NCBI GenBank assembly: GCA_024402895.1
Contig: JAKSSX010000002.1
Span: 1-64,000, forward strand
From: Candidatus Saccharimonadota bacterium
GTDB taxonomy: Bacteria; Patescibacteriota; Saccharimonadia; Saccharimonadales; Saccharimonadaceae
DNA: 64,000 nt
Reading direction: 5' to 3'
Shown: piece after piece, positions 17,517-25,855 of the stretch
Numbering within the stretch: position 1 is the first letter of the stretch
Layout: every line of letters begins with the position of its first letter
Notes under the pieces: model-generated
What the model saw: only the letters and a program-made list of their open reading frames with translations
Told to the model about the DNA's origin: nothing
Databases searched by the model: none
Translations under genes and position numbers: made by a program

Positions 17517-19058
17517 ATGAAGAAACAAGCAGATTACATGGTTGAAATTGGTAATATTATCGCTTCGGCACGCAGTCGTATAGATATGACTCAGGCCGAA
17601 TTGGCTGAAAAAATCGGAACAAGCCAATCTGCTATCAATCGCATTGAGCATGGTAAGCAAAATGCATCTCTTGAGATAATCTCTAAGATTAGTCACGCCC
17701 TCAATTATCAGATTATTACTATCAACGAAAGTGCAACTCAGGGCTATAGCATCAACGGCGGCAAAGAGCTTCATGGCTCCGTCACGATTAATACTTCAAA
17801 GAATGCTGCTGTCGGCCTTCTCTGCGCAGCTTTGCTTAACGAAGGCAAAACCACCTTCCGCCATCTTGCGCATATCGAGGAAGTTTACCGTATCCTCGAA
17901 GTACTTGATTCAATTGGCGTAAAAACCGCTTGGGTCAACAATGGTCGCGATCTTGAAATTGATCCACCACGCAAGCTAAATCTTGAAAACCTCGATATGA
18001 ACGCCGCTCGTCGCACGCGCACCGTAATCATGATGATGGGTCCACTTCTCCATCATTTCAAAGAGTTCCGTCTCCCTTACGCCGGCGGCTGTTCTCTTGG
18101 CTCACGCACCGTAGAGCCACATTTACATGCTCTAAAATCTTTCGGTCTCACCGTCGATGCTAAATCGAACCCTGGTTTTTATGAAGCTAAGGTCAAAGAT
18201 ATCAGTGATGCAAAGAGAAAAATTGTCCTTACTGAGCGCGGTGATACTGTTACCGAGAACGCAATTATGGCCGCTGCACTATGCCCAGGTGAAACCCTAA
18301 TCGTTGGTGCTAGCCCAAATTACATGGTTCAGGATGTCTGTTTCTATCTTGAAAAGCTAGGCGTAAGAATTGACGGCATCGGTACAACCAATATTACCGT
18401 CCATGGCGTCAAACATATCTGCAAAAATATCGAATACGCACCAAGCGAAGACCCAATCGAAGCAATGAGCTTCATAGCAGCAGGCATCGTAACAAAATCC
18501 CAAATTGAGATTAAGCGCGTCCCAATCGAATTCCTCGAAATCGAGCTCGAAGTACTCCGTAGCATGGGTCAGAAAATGACTATTTCCGACGAATACGTCG
18601 CCGATAATGGTCGCACGCGTCTAGTTGATTTGAAGCTTCAAAAGTCAAAGCTTAAAGCACCAGTCGACAAGATTCACCCAATGCCATTCCCTGGCCTCAA
18701 TATTGATTCTTTGCCATTCTTCTCCGTAATTGCCGCCACCGCTGAAGGCCGCACACTTATTCATGACTGGGTTTTCGAAAACCGCGCAATTTATTCTACT
18801 GAGCTAGCAAACCTTAATGCTAAGGTCGAGCTCCTCGATGCACATCGCATCTTCATTAATGGCCCAACCAACTGGCGCCCAGCAGAAATGATGGCTCCAC
18901 CAGCTCTACGCCCAGCAGTCGTTATCATGCTTGCTATGCTCGCCGCCCCTGGACGCTCCGTTCTTCGCAATACTTACTCAATCGCTCGTGGCTACGAGAA
19001 TTTCGCCCATCGCCTTGTTCAACTTGGCGCAGATATCGAGCAGTTATCTGACCTGTAA
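17517..19058 (+). CDS. murA: HTH-XRE domain fused to UDP-GlcNAc 1-carboxyvinyltransferase (MurA)
   Basis: A 513-residue fusion. Residues about 10-66 form a Cro/C1-type helix-turn-helix (AELAEKIGTSQSAINRIEHG, 28-47). Residues about 78-513 are a complete MurA/EPT-fold enzyme that transfers enolpyruvate from PEP to UDP-GlcNAc in the first committed step of peptidoglycan synthesis. Catalytic features remain: Lys95-Asn96 in NTSKNAAVG and Cys192 in the AGGCSLGSRTVEPH loop, the position targeted by fosfomycin. Standard MurA is about 420 residues, so the HTH is an added N-terminal module in one uninterrupted frame. It could let the enzyme sense substrate and control transcription; this is inference. 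The message is probably leaderless. Confidence 0.93.
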   Translation: MKKQADYMVEIGNIIASARSRIDMTQAELAEKIGTSQSAINRIEHGKQNASLEIISKISHALNYQIITINESATQGYSINGGKELHGSVTINTSKNAAVGLLCAALLNEGKTTFRHLAHIEEVYRILEVLDSIGVKTAWVNNGRDLEIDPPRKLNLENLDMNAARRTRTVIMMMGPLLHHFKEFRLPYAGGCSLGSRTVEPHLHALKSFGLTVDAKSNPGFYEAKVKDISDAKRKIVLTERGDTVTENAIMAAALCPGETLIVGASPNYMVQDVCFYLEKLGVRIDGIGTTNITVHGVKHICKNIEYAPSEDPIEAMSFIAAGIVTKSQIEIKRVPIEFLEIELEVLRSMGQKMTISDEYVADNGRTRLVDLKLQKSKLKAPVDKIHPMPFPGLNIDSLPFFSVIAATAEGRTLIHDWVFENRAIYSTELANLNAKVELLDAHRIFINGPTNWRPAEMMAPPALRPAVVIMLAMLAAPGRSVLRNTYSIARGYENFAHRLVQLGADIEQLSDL

Positions 19059-19076
19059 AAACAGAGATAGATGTAG

Positions 19077-19082
19077 TATAAT
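19077..19082 (+). promoter_or_regulatory. Leaderless -10 box of the gat operon
   Basis: TATAAT at 19077-19082, six bases before the gatC ATG at 19089. Confidence 0.6.
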
Positions 19083-19088
19083 TTAACT

Positions 19089-19376
19089 ATGTCTATTACT
19101 AGAAACGATGTCCTGCATTTGGCAGATTTGTCCAATATCACTCTTAGTGAAGAACAGATTGAGCCACTTATCCGGGATCTCAGCAATATTGTCAATTATT
19201 TTTCGCAGCTTGACGAATTGAACACCGAGAACGTCGAGCCAACATACCAATGTTTTGACATGCAGAATGTTTGGCGCGAAGATATCATCGAAGAATTCGA
19301 AGCAGACCGCGAAGACCTACTTGCGCTCACAGTCGAGAGCGAAGATAACCAGATAAAGGTTCCAAAAGTTCTATGA
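19089..19376 (+). CDS. gatC: Asp/Glu-tRNA(Asn/Gln) amidotransferase subunit C
   Basis: The 95-residue GatC stabilises the GatA-GatB pair that converts misacylated Glu-tRNA-Gln and/or Asp-tRNA-Asn. The helix VLHLADLSNITLSEEQIEPL, the FSQLDELNTENVEPTYQ segment and the C-terminal IKVPKVL are typical. It ends in TGA overlapping the gatA ATG (ATGA), showing translational coupling and that TGA is a real stop in this genome. Confidence 0.96.
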   Translation: MSITRNDVLHLADLSNITLSEEQIEPLIRDLSNIVNYFSQLDELNTENVEPTYQCFDMQNVWREDIIEEFEADREDLLALTVESEDNQIKVPKVL

Positions 19377-20758
19377 TTATTGCCGATAAGAATACCAAAG
19401 CGGTCGATCTAGTTCGCGCCGCGCTTGAAAAAGCAAAAGAATACGAAGAATATCACGCTTTCATTTCTATGAATGAGGCTCGTGCACTTGAGCATGCTCG
19501 CGAAATCGACGCAAAGATCGAAAAAGGTGAGCCAGTCGGTCGCCTAGCAGGCGTTCCTTTTGCGCTCAAGGATAACTACCTCAGCCCAGAAGGCATGACT
19601 ACCGCAGCTGCAAAGATGCTCGAAGATTTTGCTTCCCCAATCACCGCAACTGCAGTCAAGAAGCTTGAAGCAGAGGGCGCAATCATGATTGGTCGCGCAA
19701 ACCTTGACGCTTACGCACATGGTGGTAGCACTGAAAACTCTTATTTTGGTCCAACTTCCAACGCTCACGATAAGACTCGCGTTGCTGGTGGCTCTAGTGG
19801 CGGTAGTGCAGTAGCTGTAGCTCTCGATATCGTTCCATTCGCGCTCGGTAGCGATACTGGTGGTTCAATTCGCCAGCCAGCTAGCTTCAACGGCGTAGTC
19901 GGCGTTAAGCCAACTTATGGCACCGTTAGCCGCTATGGTGTAGTCGCTATGGCTTCTTCCACTGATGTTATGGGTTGTTTTGCGAAGAATGTCGAAGATG
20001 CTAATTTAATAATGTCCATCATTGCTGGCAAAGACGCAAAAGATTCAACCACCCTCAATGATTTCTGGACTAAGAATCTAGCTGACGCAAAGCCAGAAAA
20101 GAAGAAAATTGGTCTTATTACCGATTTCATGGGCGAAGGCATCGACGAGGACGTCAAGAAGACCGTTAAAGATTATGCAGCAAAGCTAAAGAAAGCTGGC
20201 TACACGGTCGAGGACGTAAACATTCCGATGCTCAAATACGCCCTAGCTATTTACTACATCGTTCAGCCTGCTGAGGTTGCTTCAAACCTTAGCCGCTATG
20301 ATGGTATTCGCTATGGCCATCGTTCTAGTGATATTAAGGGACTTAATGACGTTTATAGTAACTCTCGCAATGAAGGTTTCATGTCCGAGAATAAGCGCCG
20401 CATTCTTATCGGCAACTTTGTCCTAAGCTCCGGCTTCTTTGATGCATATTTCGTAAAGGCACAGAAAGCTCGCACTCTCTTGATTAACGCTTATAATGAC
20501 GTTTTCAAAGAATACGACGCATTGCTCTGCCCAGTTTCACCACGCCCAGCATTCAAGCTCGGCGAAAATACTAGCGATCCACTTCAGATGTATCTCGAAG
20601 ATGTTATGACCGTTCCACCAAGCATGGCTGGTATTCCTGCTATTTCTGTTCCTGCCGGCAAAAGCAAAGAAGGCCTCCCAATCGGCGTTCAGCTCGTTGG
20701 TCCACGCCAGAGCGATCAGATCTTGCTTCATATCGCGAGCGAATTGGAGGATAAATAG
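19373..20758 (+). CDS. gatA: Asp/Glu-tRNA(Asn/Gln) amidotransferase subunit A
   Basis: The 461-residue amidase subunit releases ammonia from glutamine or asparagine. The Ser-cisSer-Lys triad is complete: Lys66 (FALKDNYL), Ser141 (GGSSGGSA) and the nucleophile Ser165 (SDTGGSIRQPAS). The spacing Lys-Ser of 99 and Ser-Ser of 24 equals the known GatA spacing. It overlaps gatC by four bases and is followed three bases later by the HEPN-like membrane protein gene. Confidence 0.97.
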   Translation: MIIADKNTKAVDLVRAALEKAKEYEEYHAFISMNEARALEHAREIDAKIEKGEPVGRLAGVPFALKDNYLSPEGMTTAAAKMLEDFASPITATAVKKLEAEGAIMIGRANLDAYAHGGSTENSYFGPTSNAHDKTRVAGGSSGGSAVAVALDIVPFALGSDTGGSIRQPASFNGVVGVKPTYGTVSRYGVVAMASSTDVMGCFAKNVEDANLIMSIIAGKDAKDSTTLNDFWTKNLADAKPEKKKIGLITDFMGEGIDEDVKKTVKDYAAKLKKAGYTVEDVNIPMLKYALAIYYIVQPAEVASNLSRYDGIRYGHRSSDIKGLNDVYSNSRNEGFMSENKRRILIGNFVLSSGFFDAYFVKAQKARTLLINAYNDVFKEYDALLCPVSPRPAFKLGENTSDPLQMYLEDVMTVPPSMAGIPAISVPAGKSKEGLPIGVQLVGPRQSDQILLHIASELEDK

Positions 20759-20761
20759 TCC

Positions 20762-21184
20762 ATGGACGGCTCATTGATAGCTTTTGCGGTCGCAATTGTT
20801 CTTGTAGGAATCTTAATGATTCTTGCAATTCGTATGACCGGAAAGCATGGCCATAAGTTCGACAAGGAAGATTATCAGATTGATTTTCTTCGCATCGAAC
20901 GTTCTCTTGAGAAGGATAATGAATCCAGCTACGCAATGGCTATCATTGAAGGCGACAAAATTCTTGATCGCGCCATGATGGAAATGGGCGTTCAAGGCCG
21001 CACAATGGGCGATCGCCTAAAGCGCATCGGCAAAGCTAAGTTCACACAACTTAATTCTGTCTGGCATGCACACAAACTCCGCAACCAGATTGCACACGAG
21101 CATGATTTTAGACCGGATTATCGCCAGGCGCTTCACGCGCTCGAAACTTATAAACAAGCATTAAAAGACTTAGGAGCAATTTAG
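20762..21184 (+). CDS. Membrane-anchored HEPN-like protein inside the gat operon
   Basis: This 140-residue protein sits between gatA (3-bp gap) and gatB (adjacent). One N-terminal helix (about 4-24) anchors a cytoplasmic, mostly helical domain. Near the end it carries KLRNQIAHEHDF (residues 106-117), in which Arg107-Asn108-x3-His112 matches the RNxxxH signature of HEPN domains, many of which are RNases or nucleotide-binding toxin/defence modules. The match is short, and the motif also appears in catalytically silent HEPN proteins, so RNase activity is only a possibility. The start ATG is placed right after the gatA stop. GatCAB operons normally lack such a gene. Confidence 0.75.
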   Translation: MDGSLIAFAVAIVLVGILMILAIRMTGKHGHKFDKEDYQIDFLRIERSLEKDNESSYAMAIIEGDKILDRAMMEMGVQGRTMGDRLKRIGKAKFTQLNSVWHAHKLRNQIAHEHDFRPDYRQALHALETYKQALKDLGAI

Positions 21185-22603
21185 ATGAGTGAATATAAAA
21201 TTACCATCGGCATCGAATGTCACGTCCAGCTAAACACCAAGACTAAATTGTTTAGCGCAGTCGACAATGACGCCGTAGACAAAGAACCAAACTCTTGTGT
21301 TAGTCCAATCGACTACGCACTTCCAGGCATGTTGCCAGTTCTAAACAAGGCAGCTGTCGAAAAGGCAGTTCGCGCTGGTCTCGCAATGAACTGTGATATC
21401 AACTTAGTTAGCCGCTTTGATCGCAAGCACTACTACTACCCAGATTTGCCAAAGGGCTATCAGATTTCTCAGCTTTACCAGCCAATTATTGGCGCAGGCG
21501 TTGTTCATCTACCAGACGGCTCCGATGTTCGCATCGAGCACGCACATCTCGAAGAGGATGCAGGTAAGCTAACTCACTTCGGCAATTATTCCCTCGTCGA
21601 TTTGAACCGTGCCGGCACTCCACTTATCGAGATTGTCTCTATGCCAGACATTCATTCTGCAGCTCAGGCTCGCGCATACTGCGAAGAGCTTCATCGCTTA
21701 ATGATGTACGCCGGCGTAACCAATGGCGATCTCTACCAGGGTAACATGCGCTTCGATATTAATATCTCTATCTCTAACACCGATGAGCTCGGTAAGCGCG
21801 CAGAGATTAAGAACCTCAACTCCTTCCGCAGCATCGAACGCGCAGTCGAATACGAATACAAGCGCCAGAAGTCTTTGCTTGAAAAAGGCGAACGCGTCAT
21901 TCAGGAAACTCGCGGCTGGAACGATACTACTGGCAAAACTACTTCTCAGCGTAGTAAGGAAGAGGCTCAGGATTATCGCTACATGCCAGAACCAGATGTT
22001 CCACCTATTGTTCTCGAACGCGCATACGTCGATAAGGTTGCAGCTTCCATGCCAATGATGCCAGCGGATTATCGTTCCAAGTTTGATATTCTCAACCTCG
22101 ACGAAAGCGAACGTGAAGCTATTATTAACTATCCTATTCTTGCAAAGCGCCTCGCTGAAGCTTGTGATAAGAACATTAATCTTAGCCCACGCATCGCTCA
22201 CTGGTTCTCGAGTACTCTTCTTACCGAAGAAAATCAGGATAAAGATTTCGCTCTAGCAACCGCAAGCGAACTTCTAGAACTATCTGAAATGGTCGAGAAG
22301 AAAGAACTCTCCTCTACCGCAGCCAAAGACGTCTTGATGGAAATGTACGACAGAAAGAACACATCAAAGACGCCACATCAGCTCGCAAAAGAAATGAATC
22401 TCCTTCAGGAGAATGACGAAAACGCACTTTCTGCAATTATTGACGAAGTATTAATGATGCCAGAGTGCGCAAAAGCAGCCGAAGATGTCAGAAACGGCGA
22501 AATGAAAGCGATTGGATTCCTAGTTGGACAAGTAATGAAGAAATCGAAAGGGAAAGCAAACCCAGCTAGCGTGAACGAATTAATCAAAAATAAGCTATCA
22601 TAA
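21185..22603 (+). CDS. gatB: Asp/Glu-tRNA(Asn/Gln) amidotransferase subunit B
   Basis: The 472-residue GatB binds misacylated tRNA, phosphorylates the side chain and uses ammonia from GatA. The N-terminal GIECHVQLNTKTKLF (residues 8-22), the KHYYYPDLPKGYQISQ motif (about 75-90), the HLEEDAGK motif and the AGTPLIEIVS segment are diagnostic; the C-terminal YqeY-like tail domain is present from about 325. It completes the gatCAB set, which implies this organism lacks or supplements GlnRS and/or AsnRS. It begins directly at the stop of the HEPN-like gene. Confidence 0.97.
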   Translation: MSEYKITIGIECHVQLNTKTKLFSAVDNDAVDKEPNSCVSPIDYALPGMLPVLNKAAVEKAVRAGLAMNCDINLVSRFDRKHYYYPDLPKGYQISQLYQPIIGAGVVHLPDGSDVRIEHAHLEEDAGKLTHFGNYSLVDLNRAGTPLIEIVSMPDIHSAAQARAYCEELHRLMMYAGVTNGDLYQGNMRFDINISISNTDELGKRAEIKNLNSFRSIERAVEYEYKRQKSLLEKGERVIQETRGWNDTTGKTTSQRSKEEAQDYRYMPEPDVPPIVLERAYVDKVAASMPMMPADYRSKFDILNLDESEREAIINYPILAKRLAEACDKNINLSPRIAHWFSSTLLTEENQDKDFALATASELLELSEMVEKKELSSTAAKDVLMEMYDRKNTSKTPHQLAKEMNLLQENDENALSAIIDEVLMMPECAKAAEDVRNGEMKAIGFLVGQVMKKSKGKANPASVNELIKNKLS

Positions 22604-22623
22604 TAGAAGGAGAATTAAATAAA

Positions 22624-23466
22624 ATGTCATATAAAGCCCCAACGAAAGCAGTCATCACTGACGCTGGCTTTGCTAGCCGCTTTCTTCCTATTACCAAGAC
22701 AGTACCAAAAGCTATGATTCCACTTGGCGCAAAGCCAATCATGCAATATGTCGTTGAGGAATGTGTCGCTGGCGGTATCAAAGATATCATCATCGTCGCA
22801 ACTCACGAAGGTAAACCAATTTACGAAGACTACTTCAAGAACCCTTGTGAAAAGATTTACAAGCAGCTCGAATCTCAGGGTAAGCTCGATCGCTTTGATG
22901 CAGTTCGCGAAGTCCTTTCCATCGCAAACATTACCGTTATCGAGCAGGATCCTAGCTACCCATACGGCAACGGTTCCCCAATCGCTAGCGCAAAGCCATA
23001 TCTAAATGACGACGAAGCTTTCGTTGCTCTCTATAGCGATGACCTTATCTTCGGCGAAGGCGACGTTAAGACTCTCGTTGATGCTTACAAGCTTAATCCG
23101 GACGCAAAGGCAATTATTACCGCTCAGGAAATGCCTCAGGAAGTTTGGAATAAGTACGGCATGATTGCACTTAAAGACGAAAAGAAGATGACTCTTAGCC
23201 ATATCGTCGAAAAGCCAGCAACCCCAGAAGAGAGCCCAAGCAACCTTACTTCTTACGGCCGCTACCTTCTAACTCCAGAAGTATTCGCACATCTCGTACC
23301 AACCAACACTGGTCTCGATGATGAGCTCTGGACTGTAGACGCAATCACTAAGCTTGCAAAGTCTGGCGACGTTCTAGTTACTAAGTCTAAGGGTAAATGG
23401 CTAACTACCGGCGACCCAAAGAACTACTACGCAGCTTACGAAGAATTCATTAACATGGGAGAATAA
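22624..23466 (+). CDS. galU: UTP-glucose-1-phosphate uridylyltransferase
   Basis: This 280-residue sugar nucleotidyltransferase makes UDP-glucose. The order is as in GalU: an N-terminal nucleotide loop, KTVPKAMIPLG, IMQYVVEECVAGG, then ALYSDDLIFGEG and VEKPATPEESPSNL. The loop reads DAGFASRFLPITK where the usual form is AGxGTRxLPxTK, so two normally conserved loop residues (Gly-Thr) are replaced by Ala-Ser, although the Arg is kept. GGAG stands 11 bases before the ATG and the gene follows gatB by 20 bp. UDP-glucose could feed the GT4 enzyme at 41406 or wall/glycolipid synthesis. Confidence 0.92.
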   Translation: MSYKAPTKAVITDAGFASRFLPITKTVPKAMIPLGAKPIMQYVVEECVAGGIKDIIIVATHEGKPIYEDYFKNPCEKIYKQLESQGKLDRFDAVREVLSIANITVIEQDPSYPYGNGSPIASAKPYLNDDEAFVALYSDDLIFGEGDVKTLVDAYKLNPDAKAIITAQEMPQEVWNKYGMIALKDEKKMTLSHIVEKPATPEESPSNLTSYGRYLLTPEVFAHLVPTNTGLDDELWTVDAITKLAKSGDVLVTKSKGKWLTTGDPKNYYAAYEEFINMGE

Positions 23467-23468
23467 TC

Positions 23469-23744
23469 ATGGAAACACCTGCTTGGATTTTAGTATTTAT
23501 CTTATCAATTACACTATTCCTATTCCTTCTAGTTGGCATCATCCTTCTAGTTAAGCTCATCGGAGCTACAAAGGAAGCAAAGAAGATCATGCTTCAGGGT
23601 CAGAATATCGCTGAAAAAGCTGACGATATTGCAGATAACGTTCGCGATATGACTACCGTGGGTGGCTTAGTAAAGTACTTCACCGAGAATTATCTCGAGA
23701 AGGCCGAAAAGAAGAAAGCCAAAAAATCCAAGAAAGGAGAGTAG
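23469..23744 (+). CDS. Small single-helix membrane protein
   Basis: A 91-residue protein with one N-terminal transmembrane helix (about 7-32), an amphipathic Ala/Asp/Lys-rich middle and a Lys-rich C-terminus. It starts three bases after galU and ends just before the YtxH-like gene, so the three are one transcription unit. The build resembles DUF948-type small proteins that accompany YtxH, but I cannot assign the family with certainty. Confidence 0.75.
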   Translation: METPAWILVFILSITLFLFLLVGIILLVKLIGATKEAKKIMLQGQNIAEKADDIADNVRDMTTVGGLVKYFTENYLEKAEKKKAKKSKKGE

Positions 23745-23745
23745 C

Positions 23746-23985
23746 ATGACAGAAAAGAAAGGAAATGGCGGTGGCAAATTCTTCCTAGGCGCAGTCCTTG
23801 GAACAATCGCTGGCGCAGTCGCAGGCGTCCTTATGGCTCCAAAGTCCGGTAAGGAAACCCGCAAAGATATCGCCGACGGCGCAAAGAAAGCTGGCGCAAA
23901 AGCAAAAGCTGGCGGCAAAAAACTTGTCGAAAAAGGCAAAAAAGAAGCTAAAAACATCAAAGAAAAAGTTTCTAAGAAAGATTAG
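23746..23985 (+). CDS. YtxH-like glycine-zipper membrane protein
   Basis: A 79-residue protein. The N-terminal hydrophobic helix with small-residue spacing (FFLGAVLGTIAGAVAGVLMA, about residues 10-29) followed by PKSGKETRKDI and a Lys/Ala-rich tail fits the YtxH general-stress family of Gram-positive bacteria. Localisation is presumably the cytoplasmic membrane; function unknown. It closes the galU unit and is followed by a terminator. Confidence 0.8.
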   Translation: MTEKKGNGGGKFFLGAVLGTIAGAVAGVLMAPKSGKETRKDIADGAKKAGAKAKAGGKKLVEKGKKEAKNIKEKVSKKD

Positions 23986-23995
23986 TTTTATTCAT

Positions 23996-24028
23996 AAAGA
24001 TAAGCTCCATTTGGGGCTTATCTTTTTT
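23996..24028 (+). terminator. Terminator of the gat-galU-YtxH unit
   Basis: AAGATAAGC(TCC) pairs with (GGG)GCTTATCTT around ATTT, followed by T6. Confidence 0.88.
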
Positions 24029-24031
24029 ATC

Positions 24032-24040
24032 TGTTATACT
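24032..24040 (+). promoter_or_regulatory. Leaderless extended -10 of the P-loop kinase gene
   Basis: TGT-TATACT with TATACT at 24035-24040, seven bases before the ATG at 24048. Confidence 0.55.
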
Positions 24041-24047
24041 AGTAGCA

Positions 24048-24623
24048 ATGGAAAAGAAAGACGTAAAAATCCTAGCAATCGTAGGTATGTGCGGTAGTGG
24101 TAAATCGACCGCCATTGATTATCTTACTGAACGTAAAATTCCAAAAATCTATTTTGGTGGCGTAATCCTTAAAGGCATGGCAGAAGCCGGCCTCGAAGAC
24201 ACTCCCGAGAATGAAAAGAAATTCCGCGAAGAAATCCGCGAAAAAGAAGGTAAAGATTTCGTCGTTAAGCGCGTCGTTAAGGAAGCAAAAGACCTCATTA
24301 ATGCTGGTCAGAAGCGCATCGTTCTCGATGGCCTATATTCTTGGACTGAATACAAGATTTTGCGCCAGGAATTCCCTACCGAAATGACCGTTATTGCAAT
24401 TGTCGTTCCTAAGGCTCTTCGCCGTAAGCGCTTAGCAGAGCGCCCAGTTCGCCCATTCAATGCCCAGGAAGCAGCAGAGCGCGATAAGACCGAGATTGAG
24501 AATCTCGAAAAAGGTGGCCCAATCGCGATTGCAGATTACTATGTCGATAACTCAGTAGATATGAAGACCTTCCATGAGAAGTTTGCTTCCCTCTGCAAGG
24601 AAATTGGTTTTCTAGATGCCTAA
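24048..24623 (+). CDS. P-loop NTPase, dephospho-CoA-kinase-like (UPF0200-like)
   Basis: A 191-residue nucleotide kinase-fold protein. Walker A GMCGSGKS is at residues 13-20 with an acidic/Gly-rich substrate segment after it. The C-terminal pattern AERDKTEIENLEKGGPIAIADYYVDNS is of the kind seen in the UPF0200 and dephospho-CoA kinase group, where it closes the lid and C-terminal helix. The true substrate is not evident; a CoA or nucleoside-phosphate kinase role is possible. It overlaps the downstream methyltransferase gene by eight bases. Confidence 0.75.
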   Translation: MEKKDVKILAIVGMCGSGKSTAIDYLTERKIPKIYFGGVILKGMAEAGLEDTPENEKKFREEIREKEGKDFVVKRVVKEAKDLINAGQKRIVLDGLYSWTEYKILRQEFPTEMTVIAIVVPKALRRKRLAERPVRPFNAQEAAERDKTEIENLEKGGPIAIADYYVDNSVDMKTFHEKFASLCKEIGFLDA

Positions 24624-25200
24624 AGAACTACAAATCCCAAATCGCGAAACCGAATTGCTCTTGGCAGAAATGCGCAAGACAATTGATTTGCCTGGCGACG
24701 TAACAGAATTTGGCTGTTATGAAGGCGATACGTCCATTTTACTTGCCGGAGAGCTTCGCAATACGCCAGATAAGTGGCTCTATCTTTACGACTCTTTTGA
24801 AGGACTTCCAGCAAAGACCGCCGAAGATAAGAGCAGTGACGGTTGGCGTTTCAAAGAGGGCGAGCTTAAAGCTTCACCAGATACGGTTCTTCATAAGTTC
24901 AAGAAGTATGCCCTTCCCGATCCAGTAATCGTTCAGGGCTGGTTTAATGAACTCACCGATTCAGATTTGCCAGGCCAGATTTCTTTCGCTCTTCTCGATG
25001 GCGATTTCTACGAGTCAATCAAAACTAGTCTCGCATTAGTTGCGCCACGCATGATTGCTGGTGGAATTATCGCAATCCATGACTATCGTAACGCTCGTTT
25101 GCCAGGCAGCGGTAAAGCAGTCAACGAGTTCCTCGCAGACCATGCCGACGAGTTTGCGCTACGCATCGTCGCAACGATGGCTATTCTAGAGAAAAAGTAG
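24616..25200 (+). CDS. TylF/MycF-like class I SAM methyltransferase
   Basis: A 194-residue protein with the SAM-binding motif VTEFGCYEGDTSILLA (about residues 19-34), the acidic post-II segment YLYDSFEGLP and a C-terminal LLDGDFYESIKTSL followed by IIAIHDY. This is the pattern of macrocin O-methyltransferase (TylF)-type enzymes, which methylate sugar hydroxyls using a metal. In a CPR-like genome the substrate is more likely a surface glycan than an antibiotic. It shares eight bases with the upstream kinase gene and overlaps the convergent TraX gene by 15 bp. Confidence 0.82.
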   Translation: MPKELQIPNRETELLLAEMRKTIDLPGDVTEFGCYEGDTSILLAGELRNTPDKWLYLYDSFEGLPAKTAEDKSSDGWRFKEGELKASPDTVLHKFKKYALPDPVIVQGWFNELTDSDLPGQISFALLDGDFYESIKTSLALVAPRMIAGGIIAIHDYRNARLPGSGKAVNEFLADHADEFALRIVATMAILEKK

Positions 25201-25839
25201 TCGAATCAGTACAATTATAAAGAGGTGCGCCGGATAAAATACGTATCCAAAAATACGTGGAAGCCGGCGTCCTTTTTTGCCCGAATATAACGCAATCGGA
25301 ACGCTAGCAAATATGGCAAAAATCTGAACAGGCCAAGCGTACTCATTTATCATTAATAGCGTTATAGCTGTCAAAACCGCCAAGTTCAAAGCTATTTTTG
25401 TAAAAAACTTATCGCGGAATAATCCATCAACACAATAAAACCCTAATACAAGCAAAACGCCCCAGATGCCGTAGCTACAATTTACTGCGCCCGCAGCTAA
25501 TACTAGCAATGGAATGGCAACAATAAAGAAACCACCATATTCAATACATAGAAGCGCGATTAGTGAGAAGCAGAAAGAAAATAGAACGTTATAATTAGAC
25601 CACTTATCAAGGAAAGCAATCGCAAATTGAGCAACGATAGCCGTGACTAATATGCGCGCGAAGTATTTCGGAAACGAGCGCGTATGCTTAAAACCTTCAA
25701 CCAGCAGAAAGGCAAAAATTGGAAATGCCATGCGCCCAATCGCGCGAAGCCAAAGTTGCTCCGGAAAAAAATAACAGCCGACATGATCTATTACCATAGT
25801 GACGATTGCTATAATCTGCAAAACCGCTGAGCTTAACAT
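25186..25839 (-). CDS. TraX-family membrane protein
   Basis: A 217-residue protein with about eight hydrophobic helices. It opens with a TMVIDHVGCYFFPEQLWLRAIGR segment of the TraX type, then AFPIFAFLLVEGFKHTRS. The family is named for the F-plasmid pilin N-acetylation protein and is common in Gram-positive bacteria as a presumed acyl/acetyl transferase in the envelope. I place the start at 25839, because a TATAAT box lies exactly six bases upstream. A longer frame beginning at 25995 would run through the divergent promoter. The neighbouring methyltransferase is convergent. Confidence 0.82.
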   Translation of the reverse strand: MLSSAVLQIIAIVTMVIDHVGCYFFPEQLWLRAIGRMAFPIFAFLLVEGFKHTRSFPKYFARILVTAIVAQFAIAFLDKWSNYNVLFSFCFSLIALLCIEYGGFFIVAIPLLVLAAGAVNCSYGIWGVLLVLGFYCVDGLFRDKFFTKIALNLAVLTAITLLMINEYAWPVQIFAIFASVPIALYSGKKGRRLPRIFGYVFYPAHLFIIVLIRLLFL

Positions 25840-25845
25840 GATATT

Positions 25846-25851
25846 ATTATA
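25846..25851 (-). promoter_or_regulatory. Leaderless -10 box of the TraX gene
   Basis: TATAAT on the minus strand, six bases before the ATG at 25839; this decides the start codon. Confidence 0.6.
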
Positions 25852-25855
25852 CATC

